A stretch of 64,000 bases of DNA from Lachnospiraceae bacterium XBD2001 (lineage in GTDB: Bacteria > Bacillota > Clostridia > Lachnospirales > Lachnospiraceae), in assembly GCA_900116395.1 (NCBI GenBank), contig FPAN01000007.1, positions 141,146 to 205,145 on the forward strand, written 5' to 3'. Shown here piece by piece: positions 18,726 through 27,308 of this stretch (the stretch's first letter is position 1; the number at the start of each line of letters is the position of its first letter). The notes beneath the pieces are model-generated. The model saw only the letters and a program-made list of their open reading frames with translations, was not told the DNA's origin and ran no database searches. The position numbers were made by a program, and so were the translations under genes.

Positions 18726-20060
18726 TTAATTTGACTCTGTAGAGTTGTTGTTATTATTGGATTCTGTCTGTTTGGTATTCTTATTGTCCGTCTGGCTGGC
18801 TTCCCCGCTGTTCTCGGTATCTGTCGCCTGCCCCGGCTTCTCAATCAATAAGGTTACCACCTCCGTGCTGGCACTATACTGCTCATCTAAGTTGAACGTA
18901 ATCGCCACGTTGTGCTCTCCGGCCTTCAGACCTTCCGCATCCACATATCCGGTAATCAGGTTCGCAGACAACTCGGACAACGAGCTCTCCGTTCCGGAAA
19001 CCGTCACGGAAATCGTTGCTTCTCGGAATTTGGCATTCAATCCGTCGGCAACACCGTTAATCACAATGTTCTCCGTCGGTACTGTGAATGTCTTGGTGAC
19101 AGCCGCTGCTAGCTTGATGGTGACAGTTACCTGTGACTGTGCACCGTCCAATAGTGTAACACCTTCCGGCAGGTATTGGGAAATATCTACCGTAGTGGTA
19201 ATACCTTCGGTCTCTCCGGTCAAATCAAATACATCTGCCGGGATGGTAATCTTGGTGATTCCGTTCAATACAGAAGCATCACCCTTAATATCTACGGAAC
19301 CCGGATCGACGGTTACGCCGTCAATCTGCAATCCCTTCGGCAGAGAATCTACCGACGCAATATCGATGGCAACGGACTTGGTGGAGGTCATGTTCACGGA
19401 TACTTCAACCGTGGATACGCTGAGTTCCAACTTCGTTGTATCTACAACATTACCATCGGAATCATAGAATACCGGAACCACGTTCTCCGTAATGTTGGAG
19501 TTCATGCCATCCACATCACAAGTTGCTACCACGCGATCGATGGTAGAAACAATCTCATCCGGTCCCTCTACGTTCACAACGTTCGGTGTAACGGTAATCT
19601 TGTCCACCGCGGAGCCTGCCGCCGGAGTACCGGTGGTGCGTCCGGAAATAATATACTTCGCAGACATCAATTCACCGACTTCAATGTTCAGATACTTGGT
19701 TCGATTCGTAATGGATACAGATCCACTGTATCGGGTTGCTGTAATCTCAATCGGAATCTGGCTGTCATTCTCTAACTGATTCATATCCGCTGTGGCGGTA
19801 AAGTCCGAACTGGACAATCGCTCGATAACGGAGCGCTTCGCTGTTACACGGAAGGTTACGGTATTCTCACCGTCAATGCTGTAGTACTTGCCCTGGTTGG
19901 CCAAGACCTCCGCATTGATCACCTGTACCGTAGCCGTAAAGTTCTTGGACTGGGATGGGTCGTCCACATTCACCACGATGATCCACAAGGCAATTGAGAA
20001 CACCAACGCCAACAGCTTCAGTCCCAAATTATTTGTAAAGATGTCCTTAATTCTCTTCAT
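18726..20060 (-). CDS. cdaR: YbbR-domain regulator of diadenylate cyclase
   Basis: 444 residues from the ATG at 20060, preceded by GGAGG; an upstream in-frame start lies deeper inside cdaA and lacks one. One membrane segment (NLGLKLLALVFSIALWIIVV, about 10-28) anchors a chain of four or so extracytoplasmic YbbR repeats, each ending in a V-x-V-T strand. The tail (last 35 residues) is Asn/Ser/Thr rich and low in complexity. CdaR binds CdaA and modulates c-di-AMP synthesis from the outside. The gene overlaps cdaA by 14 bases. Confidence 0.92.
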   Translation of the reverse strand: MKRIKDIFTNNLGLKLLALVFSIALWIIVVNVDDPSQSKNFTATVQVINAEVLANQGKYYSIDGENTVTFRVTAKRSVIERLSSSDFTATADMNQLENDSQIPIEITATRYSGSVSITNRTKYLNIEVGELMSAKYIISGRTTGTPAAGSAVDKITVTPNVVNVEGPDEIVSTIDRVVATCDVDGMNSNITENVVPVFYDSDGNVVDTTKLELSVSTVEVSVNMTSTKSVAIDIASVDSLPKGLQIDGVTVDPGSVDIKGDASVLNGITKITIPADVFDLTGETEGITTTVDISQYLPEGVTLLDGAQSQVTVTIKLAAAVTKTFTVPTENIVINGVADGLNAKFREATISVTVSGTESSLSELSANLITGYVDAEGLKAGEHNVAITFNLDEQYSASTEVVTLLIEKPGQATDTENSGEASQTDNKNTKQTESNNNNNSTESN

Positions 20061-20940
20061 GGCGGGACCTCCTTTCGAAGAATCCGATGCCTTTCTTTTC
20101 ATCCTTGCCGGCAACGTCGTTCTGCTGCATACCCTTCAAGATCTCGGTTAACTGTTCCATGGTGACATCTCTGGTCAACTGGCTGTCCATGGCAACGGAT
20201 ACCTTACCGGTCTCCTCAGATACCACAATCACAATGGCATCCGAAACTTCACTTAAGCCAACAGCCGCACGATGTCTGGTTCCAAGATCTTTGGACAATT
20301 CCAGATTGTCCGTCAGCGGAAGATAACAGGTGGCAGATACCACACGGTCTCCCCTTACAATAATCGCTCCGTCATGAAGCGGTGTATTTTTCTCAAAAAT
20401 ATTGATCAAAAGCTGTCTGGTCAGTACCGCATCCACCGGAATACCGGTACGCTCATACTCGCCCAGCTGGACTTCCTTCTCAACTGCAATGAGGGCTCCG
20501 GTCTTCACCGCACCCATCTCGTAGCAAGCCTTCACCAAATCGTTCAGAGTTCGATCGTCGAAGCGGTAGGTAGCGCCTCGGCCCTGATTAAAGGCTGCGA
20601 GAATCTGGGAGAAGCTCCGGCGTCCCAAGGACTCCAGCGCATGCCGAAGCTCCGGCTGGAATACAACGATTAACGCAATCATTCCGGCAGAGAGCAACTT
20701 CTCGCCCAACCACAGGATGGTGTTCATCTGGAAGTACCATGCCAGCATGAAGAAGGCCATGACAACCAGGATACCGCGGAACAACATCCAGGCTCTGGTA
20801 TTCTTAATCCACACCAAAATCTTGTAGATAAAATATGCAATTATCAGCACTTCCAGGATGTCCGTAAAACGAACCGTCGGAACTGCCACGCCAAATACTT
20901 CGCTAAAAAAATCGCCCAGTATGTTTTGGAATTCTTCCAC
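20047..20940 (-). CDS. cdaA: Diadenylate cyclase
   Basis: 297 residues. Three N-terminal membrane segments (about 28-95) and the DAC domain with DGAIIV (Asp190-Gly-Ala) and GTRHRAA (residues 220-226), both required for binding two ATP molecules. It makes c-di-AMP, an essential osmolyte and cell-wall messenger in Firmicutes. The cdaA-cdaR pairing is conserved in the phylum; glmM, often next, is absent here and HPr/leuA follow. Confidence 0.95.
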   Translation of the reverse strand: MEEFQNILGDFFSEVFGVAVPTVRFTDILEVLIIAYFIYKILVWIKNTRAWMLFRGILVVMAFFMLAWYFQMNTILWLGEKLLSAGMIALIVVFQPELRHALESLGRRSFSQILAAFNQGRGATYRFDDRTLNDLVKACYEMGAVKTGALIAVEKEVQLGEYERTGIPVDAVLTRQLLINIFEKNTPLHDGAIIVRGDRVVSATCYLPLTDNLELSKDLGTRHRAAVGLSEVSDAIVIVVSEETGKVSVAMDSQLTRDVTMEQLTEILKGMQQNDVAGKDEKKGIGFFERRSRHEEN

Positions 20941-20961
20941 GCGTGTTACACCCTTTCCTCT

Positions 20962-21924
20962 TTATTGTTCCATCCGGTGACGACGCTTCTTCCGCTGTTC
21001 TTCGGAAGCCTCCTCATCGGTAATACGCTTGACCTCAAGGGTCTTCTCTGTCAGCTGAATCTTCGGAATTGCAGTCACGTAATAATTGTAATCATCATCC
21101 TCAAACTGCAACTTCTCGATTCTCGAATAATCCAAATCCTGGAACAGGTAATTGGTTACAATACCCACCGCCAACACAATGAGATTGCTGACAATCAATG
21201 TAGGAATGCGATCCTTGTTGCCGAAGAGCAAATAGCCGGCAATCATAATCACAAATTCCACCAAAACACCGTAAACAACAGACAGAATCCATGCATAACG
21301 AATGGCATGAATACGAATCTGTGAAATCACCAAGAACATGGTCACCATTGCGAACATATACACATAAAAAATCTGGTTTGCAAATACGTTGCCCTGAATC
21401 AAATCCAATACCGTCATGGAACCATCGGTAATGGCGGAGGCCGCATCTCTGACCTGTCGCAGGAAGAAGGACAGAACAGAACCGCAAATCACTACGGTAA
21501 TCTCAGCGGAATTCCCCAGTAGCGCTGCTTCCATCGGAAGAATAAACGGCGCGTGAATCTGGTAAAAAAGCGGAATTCCAACCAGATGGTACATCTGCTT
21601 CGCCTGGTAGGTTCTGCACAAAATATAAGAAAGCACCAACATGATGCCGGTAACCAATGCAACCTGCAAAGATAAATAAGCCAAATGAATCATTAGGCAC
21701 AACGTCAGTGCCAATGCAATGGCATTCATCGGAACGAAGGAACACAAAACAGAGATTGCCAAAACAATCCATGTGCTCTTCAACACCGGTGCATAGCCAA
21801 ACTGTTGATTCATAATCAGGAGCGAAAGCAACGTAACAAGTCCGTTCCATACCCGCTCCACTATGGTCTCATACGTGCCCAAAAAGGTACGTACCTGATC
21901 TCTCATCGTAATAAAAAAATTCAT
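20962..21924 (-). CDS. Multi-pass membrane protein of the cdaA operon, unknown function
   Basis: 320 residues. About eight hydrophobic segments fill residues 25-250, including LVTLLSLLIMNQQFGYAP and MVTMFLVISQIRI. A soluble charged tail of some 70 residues ends in a Lys/Arg cluster (QRKKRRHRMEQ). I do not recognise a family or an active site. It starts two bases after the previous stop and ends 22 bases before cdaA, so it belongs to the same transcript and may act with the c-di-AMP pair at the membrane. Confidence 0.7.
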   Translation of the reverse strand: MNFFITMRDQVRTFLGTYETIVERVWNGLVTLLSLLIMNQQFGYAPVLKSTWIVLAISVLCSFVPMNAIALALTLCLMIHLAYLSLQVALVTGIMLVLSYILCRTYQAKQMYHLVGIPLFYQIHAPFILPMEAALLGNSAEITVVICGSVLSFFLRQVRDAASAITDGSMTVLDLIQGNVFANQIFYVYMFAMVTMFLVISQIRIHAIRYAWILSVVYGVLVEFVIMIAGYLLFGNKDRIPTLIVSNLIVLAVGIVTNYLFQDLDYSRIEKLQFEDDDYNYYVTAIPKIQLTEKTLEVKRITDEEASEEQRKKRRHRMEQ

Positions 21925-21926
21925 GC

Positions 21927-22397
21927 TTAATTCCCCAACGTATCTTCGTTATCTGTAGTATCCCCAAAATCAGAATCCATGGTCGCCATCTTCGGCGCCT
22001 TATCCTGCTCCTCCCGTTCATAGAGACTCTCCAACGCATCCCACGCGCGGCGATAGCTCTCCAACTTACGGTTCTCACGCTTATATCTACGCGATGCTCT
22101 TCGCTGAACAATTAACAAATATAGGTAAATAAATAGGAGATATCCTATAAGACCTACCAGCAAAATCAAAAGTAAGGTGATACGATCGATGTTCTTAATC
22201 ACAGTGAAAAACAACGCTGCAACAATCACTCCGAAAATACCGCAATAGAGCACCGTTCCTATAAGAAACGCAAATAGCTTACGTGATGAAACATAATCTT
22301 TTTTGGTGTAATTCAATATTGGGGCAATGTTCTTGCCTTCCCGTTTTTCAAACATCGCCATCTTGGTCATCAGGCGAACACGTTCTTCGTTTAACAT
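21927..22397 (-). CDS. Small membrane protein, unknown function
   Basis: 156 residues: a basic N terminus, two hydrophobic segments (about 36-58 and 63-87), then a highly charged, probably coiled C-terminal half (RRASRRYKRENRKLESYRR) and an acidic end. It is the first gene after the promoter at 22427. No family recognised. Its position at the head of the cdaA operon and the coiled cytoplasmic part suggest a scaffold, which is conjecture. Confidence 0.65.
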   Translation of the reverse strand: MLNEERVRLMTKMAMFEKREGKNIAPILNYTKKDYVSSRKLFAFLIGTVLYCGIFGVIVAALFFTVIKNIDRITLLLILLVGLIGYLLFIYLYLLIVQRRASRRYKRENRKLESYRRAWDALESLYEREEQDKAPKMATMDSDFGDTTDNEDTLGN

Positions 22398-22426
22398 ATA
22401 AACTCCCCACGTTAAAAATCGTACCT

Positions 22427-22432
22427 ATTATA
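22427..22432 (-). promoter_or_regulatory. Extended -10 promoter of the cdaA operon
   Basis: On the minus strand a TGTTATAAT sequence forms an extended -10 element (TATAAT at 22427-22432). The -35 region (around 22450-22455) is poor, as expected of extended -10 promoters. The first ATG lies 30 bases downstream. All genes to rmlB follow with gaps of 41 bases or less. Confidence 0.55.
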
Positions 22433-22457
22433 ACATATTGAAAGAAGGCATGCACCC

Positions 22458-23588
22458 TTATAAAAAATCATTTCGAATCACCCAGAACAGATTCTCCGTC
22501 ATCTTTGGGTTATGTCTGCATCCGATTTCCAGAAGCATTAATACTTCGCTCTGACGCTTCTCATCGGATACTCTTCCGTTCTCCAGATAATCCAAGAGGT
22601 CAAACAGAATCAATAGCTGGGTGTACAGGGTTGCAAGCAGGGTCTGGCGCAGCACGAAATACGTCTCGTAAGCCTGCAGATACAACTGCTGCAGATTATA
22701 GGAATAGTAACTGCGGTACTTATCTTCCAGGGTTGGGTCTGTCGCCAACATTTCCAGGATTTTTTCATGGAAAAACACATCCGCTTCCTTCACGTTCATC
22801 TTACGGAAGGTCCGGTCATACCGCCGAATCAGGCGATACAGCTTCGGGCTGCGCAGAAGCAGATTCCCGTAATCCACATGTTCTAGCAGCATACGGTCAA
22901 TGGTGGCAATGGGATAAAACGCATATCCGCCGGGCCGCTCAATGGCATAGTCTCCCTGCACCGTCGGGTCATAGCTTAAAACCACCTCCGGCAGGTGTTC
23001 CATGTGATTACGGCTGATCCAATCATTCTCCTGTCTGGTATAAGCATAGATTGCCTGCATCTGTTCGTGAAGCGGACGTTCCTTCGCCCACAGGAAATCC
23101 AGAATCTTTTCCCGGTCTCGCAACAAAAAATCAAGGAAGTCTTCATCTTCATTCTCCATCACCCACACCGGATCCACTGTTTGGTTGTATGGAAGGAAGG
23201 ACAACCGTTTTCGTTGTTTTACCAACATGGCGGCAATCACAGGGCAGGACGCCTCGAAGGTTACCTCCGTAAAAGAGCCATATGAAACACTATGTCTTGG
23301 ATATACGCGACATACCAGCGGCATCAGCTCTGTCTGGCCGTTGCACTGATGCTGGCATAGATGATCACTGTTCTCGAAGGGACAGCGAAATAACACCGGG
23401 CGAATCACATGAGGTTCCCCCCGTTTGATATGACGGCGCAAGCTATATCCCCGCAGTCCCTTCAGGCTCTGATAGCGCTGATAGGTTGCTTCATCCACCG
23501 GAATCTGCCACCCCCGACAACAACTGTGTGGGCATGCTCCCGCCAAACAATGAAATTCATGATAAAAAGAAATCACATTGGTCTTCAT
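22458..23588 (-). CDS. fliB: FliB-family protein (flagellin lysine-N-methylase-like)
   Basis: 376 residues from the ATG at 23588. The N terminus carries a Cys-rich block HCLAGACPHSCCRGWQIPVD, then CPFENSDHLC and CRVYPR, which together are the signature of FliB proteins that methylate flagellin lysines and probably hold a metal cluster. There is no flagellin gene nearby, and the family also contains members next to other surface genes, so the target is open. The start lacks a good Shine-Dalgarno sequence; an in-frame TTG 17 codons upstream is the alternative. A hairpin with U-run sits in its leader. Confidence 0.75.
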   Translation of the reverse strand: MKTNVISFYHEFHCLAGACPHSCCRGWQIPVDEATYQRYQSLKGLRGYSLRRHIKRGEPHVIRPVLFRCPFENSDHLCQHQCNGQTELMPLVCRVYPRHSVSYGSFTEVTFEASCPVIAAMLVKQRKRLSFLPYNQTVDPVWVMENEDEDFLDFLLRDREKILDFLWAKERPLHEQMQAIYAYTRQENDWISRNHMEHLPEVVLSYDPTVQGDYAIERPGGYAFYPIATIDRMLLEHVDYGNLLLRSPKLYRLIRRYDRTFRKMNVKEADVFFHEKILEMLATDPTLEDKYRSYYSYNLQQLYLQAYETYFVLRQTLLATLYTQLLILFDLLDYLENGRVSDEKRQSEVLMLLEIGCRHNPKMTENLFWVIRNDFL

Positions 23589-23621
23589 AACAATTGTAAG
23601 TATAACAAATATAGGGGATAT

Positions 23622-23653
23622 AAAAAAGGAAAAGGGCAACCAATAGGTCGCCC
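23622..23653 (-). terminator. Terminator-like hairpin in the fliB leader
   Basis: The arms GGGCAACC (23634-23641) and GGTCGCCC (23646-23653) form an 8-bp stem with loop AATA and one G-U wobble in the minus-strand transcript, followed by TTTTCCTTTTTT. It lies between the fliB promoter at 23696-23724 and the fliB ATG at 23588, so it is either an attenuator of fliB or the end of a roughly 60-nt RNA. Confidence 0.6.
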
Positions 23654-23679
23654 GAAAAAGAAAAAAGATTACTCAACAT

Positions 23680-23708
23680 TTGACTGTCTGCGACTATTAT
23701 ATTATCAT
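23680..23708 (+). promoter_or_regulatory. Promoter of the LysR regulator gene
   Basis: TTGACT (23680-23685) and TATCAT (23703-23708) with a 17-base spacer. It overlaps face to face with the fliB promoter on the other strand, so RNA polymerase can occupy only one at a time. Confidence 0.6.
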
Positions 23709-23724
23709 GTACCCATGAAGTAAA
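23696..23724 (-). promoter_or_regulatory. Promoter of fliB
   Basis: On the minus strand TTTACT (23719-23724) and TATAAT (23696-23701) with a 17-base spacer. Its -10 box lies inside the spacer of the opposing LysR promoter. The expected leader of about 100 nt contains the hairpin at 23634-23653. Confidence 0.6.
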
Positions 23725-23733
23725 GTTCAAGTT

Positions 23734-23752
23734 ATTCAATCATTGATTGAAT
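23734..23752. promoter_or_regulatory. Inverted repeat, candidate LysR-regulator operator
   Basis: A perfect 9-bp inverted repeat ATTCAATCA-T-TGATTGAAT lies 24 bases before the LysR start codon and ten bases upstream of the fliB -35 box. Its T-N11-A core fits LysR-type sites. Position suits autoregulation and control of fliB. Confidence 0.5.
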
Positions 23753-23776
23753 TTTGCTCATTACGGAGGTATCACT

Positions 23777-24655
23777 ATGACGTTACTATCTTATGAAATA
23801 TTCCAGACCATTCTGGATCAGGGTTCCTTTGCCAAGGCTGCTGCAGTCTTGCACTTAACCCCATCCGCAGTCAGCCACTCCATTTCTTCTATGGAGGAAG
23901 AGCTTGGTTTTTCTCTGTTCATCCGCAACAAGAACGGTGTACAGCTTACCAGCTCCGGCGAAGAGATCTGCCCATACATCCAGAAAATTGTTTCTTCCAA
24001 TAACAGTTTGATGCAGGCCGTTGCCCAGATGCAGGGCTTAAAAACCGGTAACGTGAAGGTCGGCTGTACCAATACGGTATGCCTTGCCTGGATTCCGGAG
24101 ATTATCCGTTCCTTCCAGGAGAAGTTCCCACAGATCAACGTGGAGATCTATCAGGGTTCTTACACGGATGCCATCAGCTGGCTGAAAAACGGTGTCATTG
24201 ATTTGGCTATCGTATCCGAAGCAGCCAACGAAGGCATGCCATTTATCCCATTATGCGAGGATGACCTGATCTGTGTGGTTCCGAAGGATTACATGCCGGC
24301 AGAGACCAAGTGCATTACACCGGACGATTTGAAGGATCAGCCGTTCGTTATCCAGCAGGACAGCTGCGATATCGACGTTATCAATTTTCTGAATCGTTAT
24401 CATTTATCCATCCGCGCGAACTGCCATATCTTAGATGACCAGTCCGCCATCGCCATGGTAGAATGTGGTGCAGGTATCTCCATTATGCCTAGCCTCTTTG
24501 TTGAGACCGTTAAGTGTAATGTGGATGTCTACCCGATTGAGCCGAATCCTTCCCGTACCTTAGGTATCGCGTGTCAGAGCAAAGACTTCATGTCTCCTGC
24601 CACCAAGGAAATGGCCGATCACATTGCATCTTACGTGAAAGGACGTTATAACTAA
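23777..24655 (+). CDS. LysR-family transcriptional regulator
   Basis: 292 residues from the ATG at 23777, preceded by GGAGG eight bases away. N-terminal winged helix-turn-helix (FQTILDQGSFAKAAAVLHLTPSAVSHSISSME, residues about 7-38 shown in part by SFAKAAAVL and SAVSHSIS), linker helix, then a periplasmic-binding-like effector domain to the end. The effector is unknown. The stop overlaps the following HAD gene as TAATG, so the two are coupled, and the phosphatase may be related to its target pathway. Confidence 0.9.
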   Translation: MTLLSYEIFQTILDQGSFAKAAAVLHLTPSAVSHSISSMEEELGFSLFIRNKNGVQLTSSGEEICPYIQKIVSSNNSLMQAVAQMQGLKTGNVKVGCTNTVCLAWIPEIIRSFQEKFPQINVEIYQGSYTDAISWLKNGVIDLAIVSEAANEGMPFIPLCEDDLICVVPKDYMPAETKCITPDDLKDQPFVIQQDSCDIDVINFLNRYHLSIRANCHILDDQSAIAMVECGAGISIMPSLFVETVKCNVDVYPIEPNPSRTLGIACQSKDFMSPATKEMADHIASYVKGRYN

Positions 24656-25302
24656 TGATTCAAGCAGTACTCTTCGATATGGACGGCACCATTACCGACA
24701 CCGAGCGCATCTACCAGCACTACTGGTACAATTGTGCCATGGACCTTGGCTACACCGAGTTTACCCGCCAGGATTGTTTAGACCTTCGCAGTCTGAACAC
24801 CAAGGATGCCCGTCAGATGTTAGAGGAGCGTCACCCGGGGCACATCGATTACGACAAGCTCCATGATGCAGTCCACATCGGAGTGATTCAGCATTTAGAC
24901 GAACACGACATTCCGGTGAAGCCCGGCGCCTTCGAAGTACTTAAGCAGCTTCGCACCCTCGGCATTCCTGCCGCTGTTGTAACCGCCGGCCAGCTTGGTC
25001 CGGCCAGAGAACGTCTCGGACGCGTAGGTCTTCTCGACCTCTTCGATGATGTCATCAGTGCCCACGACGTTCCGCAGGGCAAGCCCCATCCGGACCCATA
25101 CCTCCATGCCTGCAAGGTCCTTGGAGTATCCCCGGAAGACGCCATCGCCGTAGAAGACTCCCCAAACGGAGTTCGTTCCGCTGCCGCAGCCGGTTGCAAA
25201 GTCATCATGGTTCCGGATCTCACCGAGCCCGACGAAGAGCTTCGTAAGCTCCTCTTCGCCCGCGTCGATGACCTCACCGGAGTCATCCCATACGTCAACT
25301 AA
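24655..25302 (+). CDS. HAD-family sugar-phosphatase or beta-phosphoglucomutase-like hydrolase
   Basis: 215 residues. HAD motif I FDMDGTITDTE (Asp nucleophile and acid/base), motif II Thr in AVVTAG, motif III Lys at GKPHPDPYL, motif IV AVEDSPNG. A cap domain of the helical C1 type lies between motifs I and II. Substrate unclear: a sugar phosphate phosphatase, phosphoglycolate-type phosphatase or beta-phosphoglucomutase are possible. The gene is GC-richer at third positions than the LysR gene. Confidence 0.85.
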   Translation: MIQAVLFDMDGTITDTERIYQHYWYNCAMDLGYTEFTRQDCLDLRSLNTKDARQMLEERHPGHIDYDKLHDAVHIGVIQHLDEHDIPVKPGAFEVLKQLRTLGIPAAVVTAGQLGPARERLGRVGLLDLFDDVISAHDVPQGKPHPDPYLHACKVLGVSPEDAIAVEDSPNGVRSAAAAGCKVIMVPDLTEPDEELRKLLFARVDDLTGVIPYVN

Positions 25303-25306
25303 TCCA

Positions 25307-25335
25307 AACCACCGTGAACCCCACGGTGGTTTTTC
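25307..25335 (+). terminator. Intrinsic terminator after the HAD gene
   Basis: Stem AACCACCGTG (25307-25316) with CACGGTGGTT (25322-25331), loop of five bases, then TTT. It reaches the stop codon of the convergent trmO gene, so the two transcripts overlap at their ends. Confidence 0.85.
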
Positions 25336-26012
25336 TATAAGTTGCGGACGGCGATGACTCTGGCGCGCTCGTCTTCAATGACGAAGGTGATGTCCACGCT
25401 TCCGTAGGCGATTTTGAATTCCCGGTCGATGCCTTTGTCGTAGCCCGGGCGCGGATCTTGTTCCAGTATCTCTAATACGGCGGCTCGCTGGCTTGTTGGA
25501 ACCTGATTCAACAACTCTGTTGGAAATACAACTTCCAACTTTTTGAACTCGTGGTCGTCGGTGAAGCCGCTTCTGGCGCCGGCGTGAGCATCTGCATAGG
25601 CCAGGTATGGCTTGATGTCGTAGATTGGGGTGCCGTCTAGAAGGTCGGCGCCGCTGACTACCAGTACTGTTCCGTGCTTGTCGTCATGCTCCACGCGTTC
25701 CAGCTTCACACTGGACAACCCCAGCGGATTTGGGCGATACGGCGAACGGGTCGCGAAGACCCCCATGCGAATCTTGCCGCCGAGACGCGGCGGCTTTACC
25801 GTAGCGGAGAATGGTTTCTTCACGTTCTTGGAGAATCCCCAGATGAGCCACAGATAATCATAGTCCTCAATCCCGCGGAAGGCCTCTTCCATCCCGTATC
25901 CTTTTTCCATAACAATGCGACTCTCTACTGCCGTAGCAAGCCCACTTTGGCGCGGAATCCCGAACTTCGCTTTGTATCCATTTTCTATATGTGCAATCTG
26001 AATTAGTTCCAT
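25335..26012 (-). CDS. trmO: tRNA m6t6A37 methyltransferase TrmO
   Basis: 225 residues from the ATG at 26012, which has AGGTG upstream; an extended start 15 codons earlier is unsupported. The TsaA-like beta-barrel signature is clear: YDYLWLIWGF, RMGVFATRSPYRPNPLGLSSVKL, GADLLDGTPIYDIKPYL and FTDDHEFKKLEV. TrmO uses SAM to N6-methylate threonylcarbamoyl-A37 of tRNA-Thr. It ends with a C-terminal extension of about 70 residues (LEILEQDPRPGYDKG) as in E. coli TrmO. Confidence 0.92.
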   Translation of the reverse strand: MELIQIAHIENGYKAKFGIPRQSGLATAVESRIVMEKGYGMEEAFRGIEDYDYLWLIWGFSKNVKKPFSATVKPPRLGGKIRMGVFATRSPYRPNPLGLSSVKLERVEHDDKHGTVLVVSGADLLDGTPIYDIKPYLAYADAHAGARSGFTDDHEFKKLEVVFPTELLNQVPTSQRAAVLEILEQDPRPGYDKGIDREFKIAYGSVDITFVIEDERARVIAVRNL

Positions 26013-26092
26013 ACATTCACCTCGATGGATATTGTAACATAAAACGCCCCGCGCCATACCTCACACGCCATTCTTTTCGCCATCAAAAATGT

Positions 26093-26121
26093 TTTACTTT
26101 GGCTAAACACACATATATAAT
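26093..26121 (+). promoter_or_regulatory. Promoter of the GGDEF gene
   Basis: TTTACT (26093-26098) and TATAAT (26116-26121) with a 17-base spacer, 43 bases ahead of the GGDEF start codon. Confidence 0.65.
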
Positions 26122-26164
26122 GGGATTTGCTGATAATTGTTCAAAAGAACGAGGGGAAACAGAG

Positions 26165-27241
26165 ATGAATTATAAAGATTATTATGAAAGACACAAAACT
26201 TTTCGAGCATCCTACTGCGAGAAACAAATCAATGTGATGCTGATTGGAAATTTCGTTGGAGCATTATGGTTGATATTTGTATACATGTGCATTATAACGC
26301 CTGATTATATTACCTATGCTGCAACGCGCAAAGTCATCTACGCAGAAATCGTTAATACTATCCTATTATCCATCGTATTTACTATTCTTAAGCTTCTTCC
26401 CATTGAAAAATTCCCTCACAAACCTTTTTGGATGGAATTTTTTAGTTTTGTAACAAGTTCTACGACCATGGTCTGGTGCAGTGCGCTCTTATATGTCATG
26501 TTTCCCGAAGGCGAAATAAGCAAAGTAATTAATCCGGTACTCGGATGGTTTACCGCTTGGGCATTGTACTCCGTATTTGTTTATTATCCTATATATCTGT
26601 ATATATTATTACTCGTCGTAAGCATCGTTCCTCTATGTTGGGTCTTTGGACATACTAATATCGCTGAGATGCCAATCAACATCTTCTTGTTAGCCACAGT
26701 ACTTTTCATTGGTTCACAATGGCGATACATAGCAGGACGTGCCAATTACGAAATCACAAAAGAAAACCGCAGACTTATTGAGAATGATCGCCTTACCAAC
26801 GTATACAACAGATACAGCTACGATCAACATATTGCTGCACTTCGAAATCAAGAAGACTCCCAAGCTACTGTCATCCTATTTGATGTAAACGGATTAAAAG
26901 AAGCCAATGACCACAATGGTCATATTGCAGGAGACGAGTTGATACAAGCAGCTGCCAATTGCATTAGCGCAACGTTTGGTAGGCGTGGAAAATGCTTCCG
27001 CGTGGGAGGAGATGAATTCATCGTTGTAATTGACGAAGTAGCAACTGATATCGATCAGCTGAGCAACCAATTCGACGCGGCAACCAGAATCTGGCATGGT
27101 GATTATACCGACCACCTCTCTGTGTCTTATGGTATTGCACAAGGCAATGCATCTGGAGATGGAATCCGTGAACTAATCAAAGGAGCTGATGCCAATATGT
27201 ACAAAGCAAAGCGCCAATACTATATGGAACACGCCATGTAA
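26165..27241 (+). CDS. Membrane diguanylate cyclase (GGDEF)
   Basis: 358 residues from the ATG at 26165, behind GAGGGG. Five or six hydrophobic segments occupy residues 20-195; a GGDEF domain follows with DRLTNVYNRYS, FDVNGLKEANDHNGHIAGDE (shown by FDVNGLK) and an intact RVGGDEFIVVID active site. It should make c-di-GMP from GTP. No RxxD inhibitory site is seen five residues before GGDEF. Base use is AT-richer than in its neighbours (many AAA, ATT, TTA codons), suggesting later arrival. It ends 67 bases before the first repeat array. Confidence 0.9.
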   Translation: MNYKDYYERHKTFRASYCEKQINVMLIGNFVGALWLIFVYMCIITPDYITYAATRKVIYAEIVNTILLSIVFTILKLLPIEKFPHKPFWMEFFSFVTSSTTMVWCSALLYVMFPEGEISKVINPVLGWFTAWALYSVFVYYPIYLYILLLVVSIVPLCWVFGHTNIAEMPINIFLLATVLFIGSQWRYIAGRANYEITKENRRLIENDRLTNVYNRYSYDQHIAALRNQEDSQATVILFDVNGLKEANDHNGHIAGDELIQAAANCISATFGRRGKCFRVGGDEFIVVIDEVATDIDQLSNQFDAATRIWHGDYTDHLSVSYGIAQGNASGDGIRELIKGADANMYKAKRQYYMEHAM

Positions 27242-27308
27242 AAATGAGCCCTCGACTCCGTCCCCTGAATCATGAAAAAGTATCCTGAAGGCTCCACACA
27301 ACCCAAAA

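Noticed and set aside
25991-26164. N-terminal extension of the GGDEF protein
   Set aside because: The frame is open further upstream but would cross the trmO start and the gene's own promoter at 26093-26121; the ATG at 26165 has the ribosome binding site.
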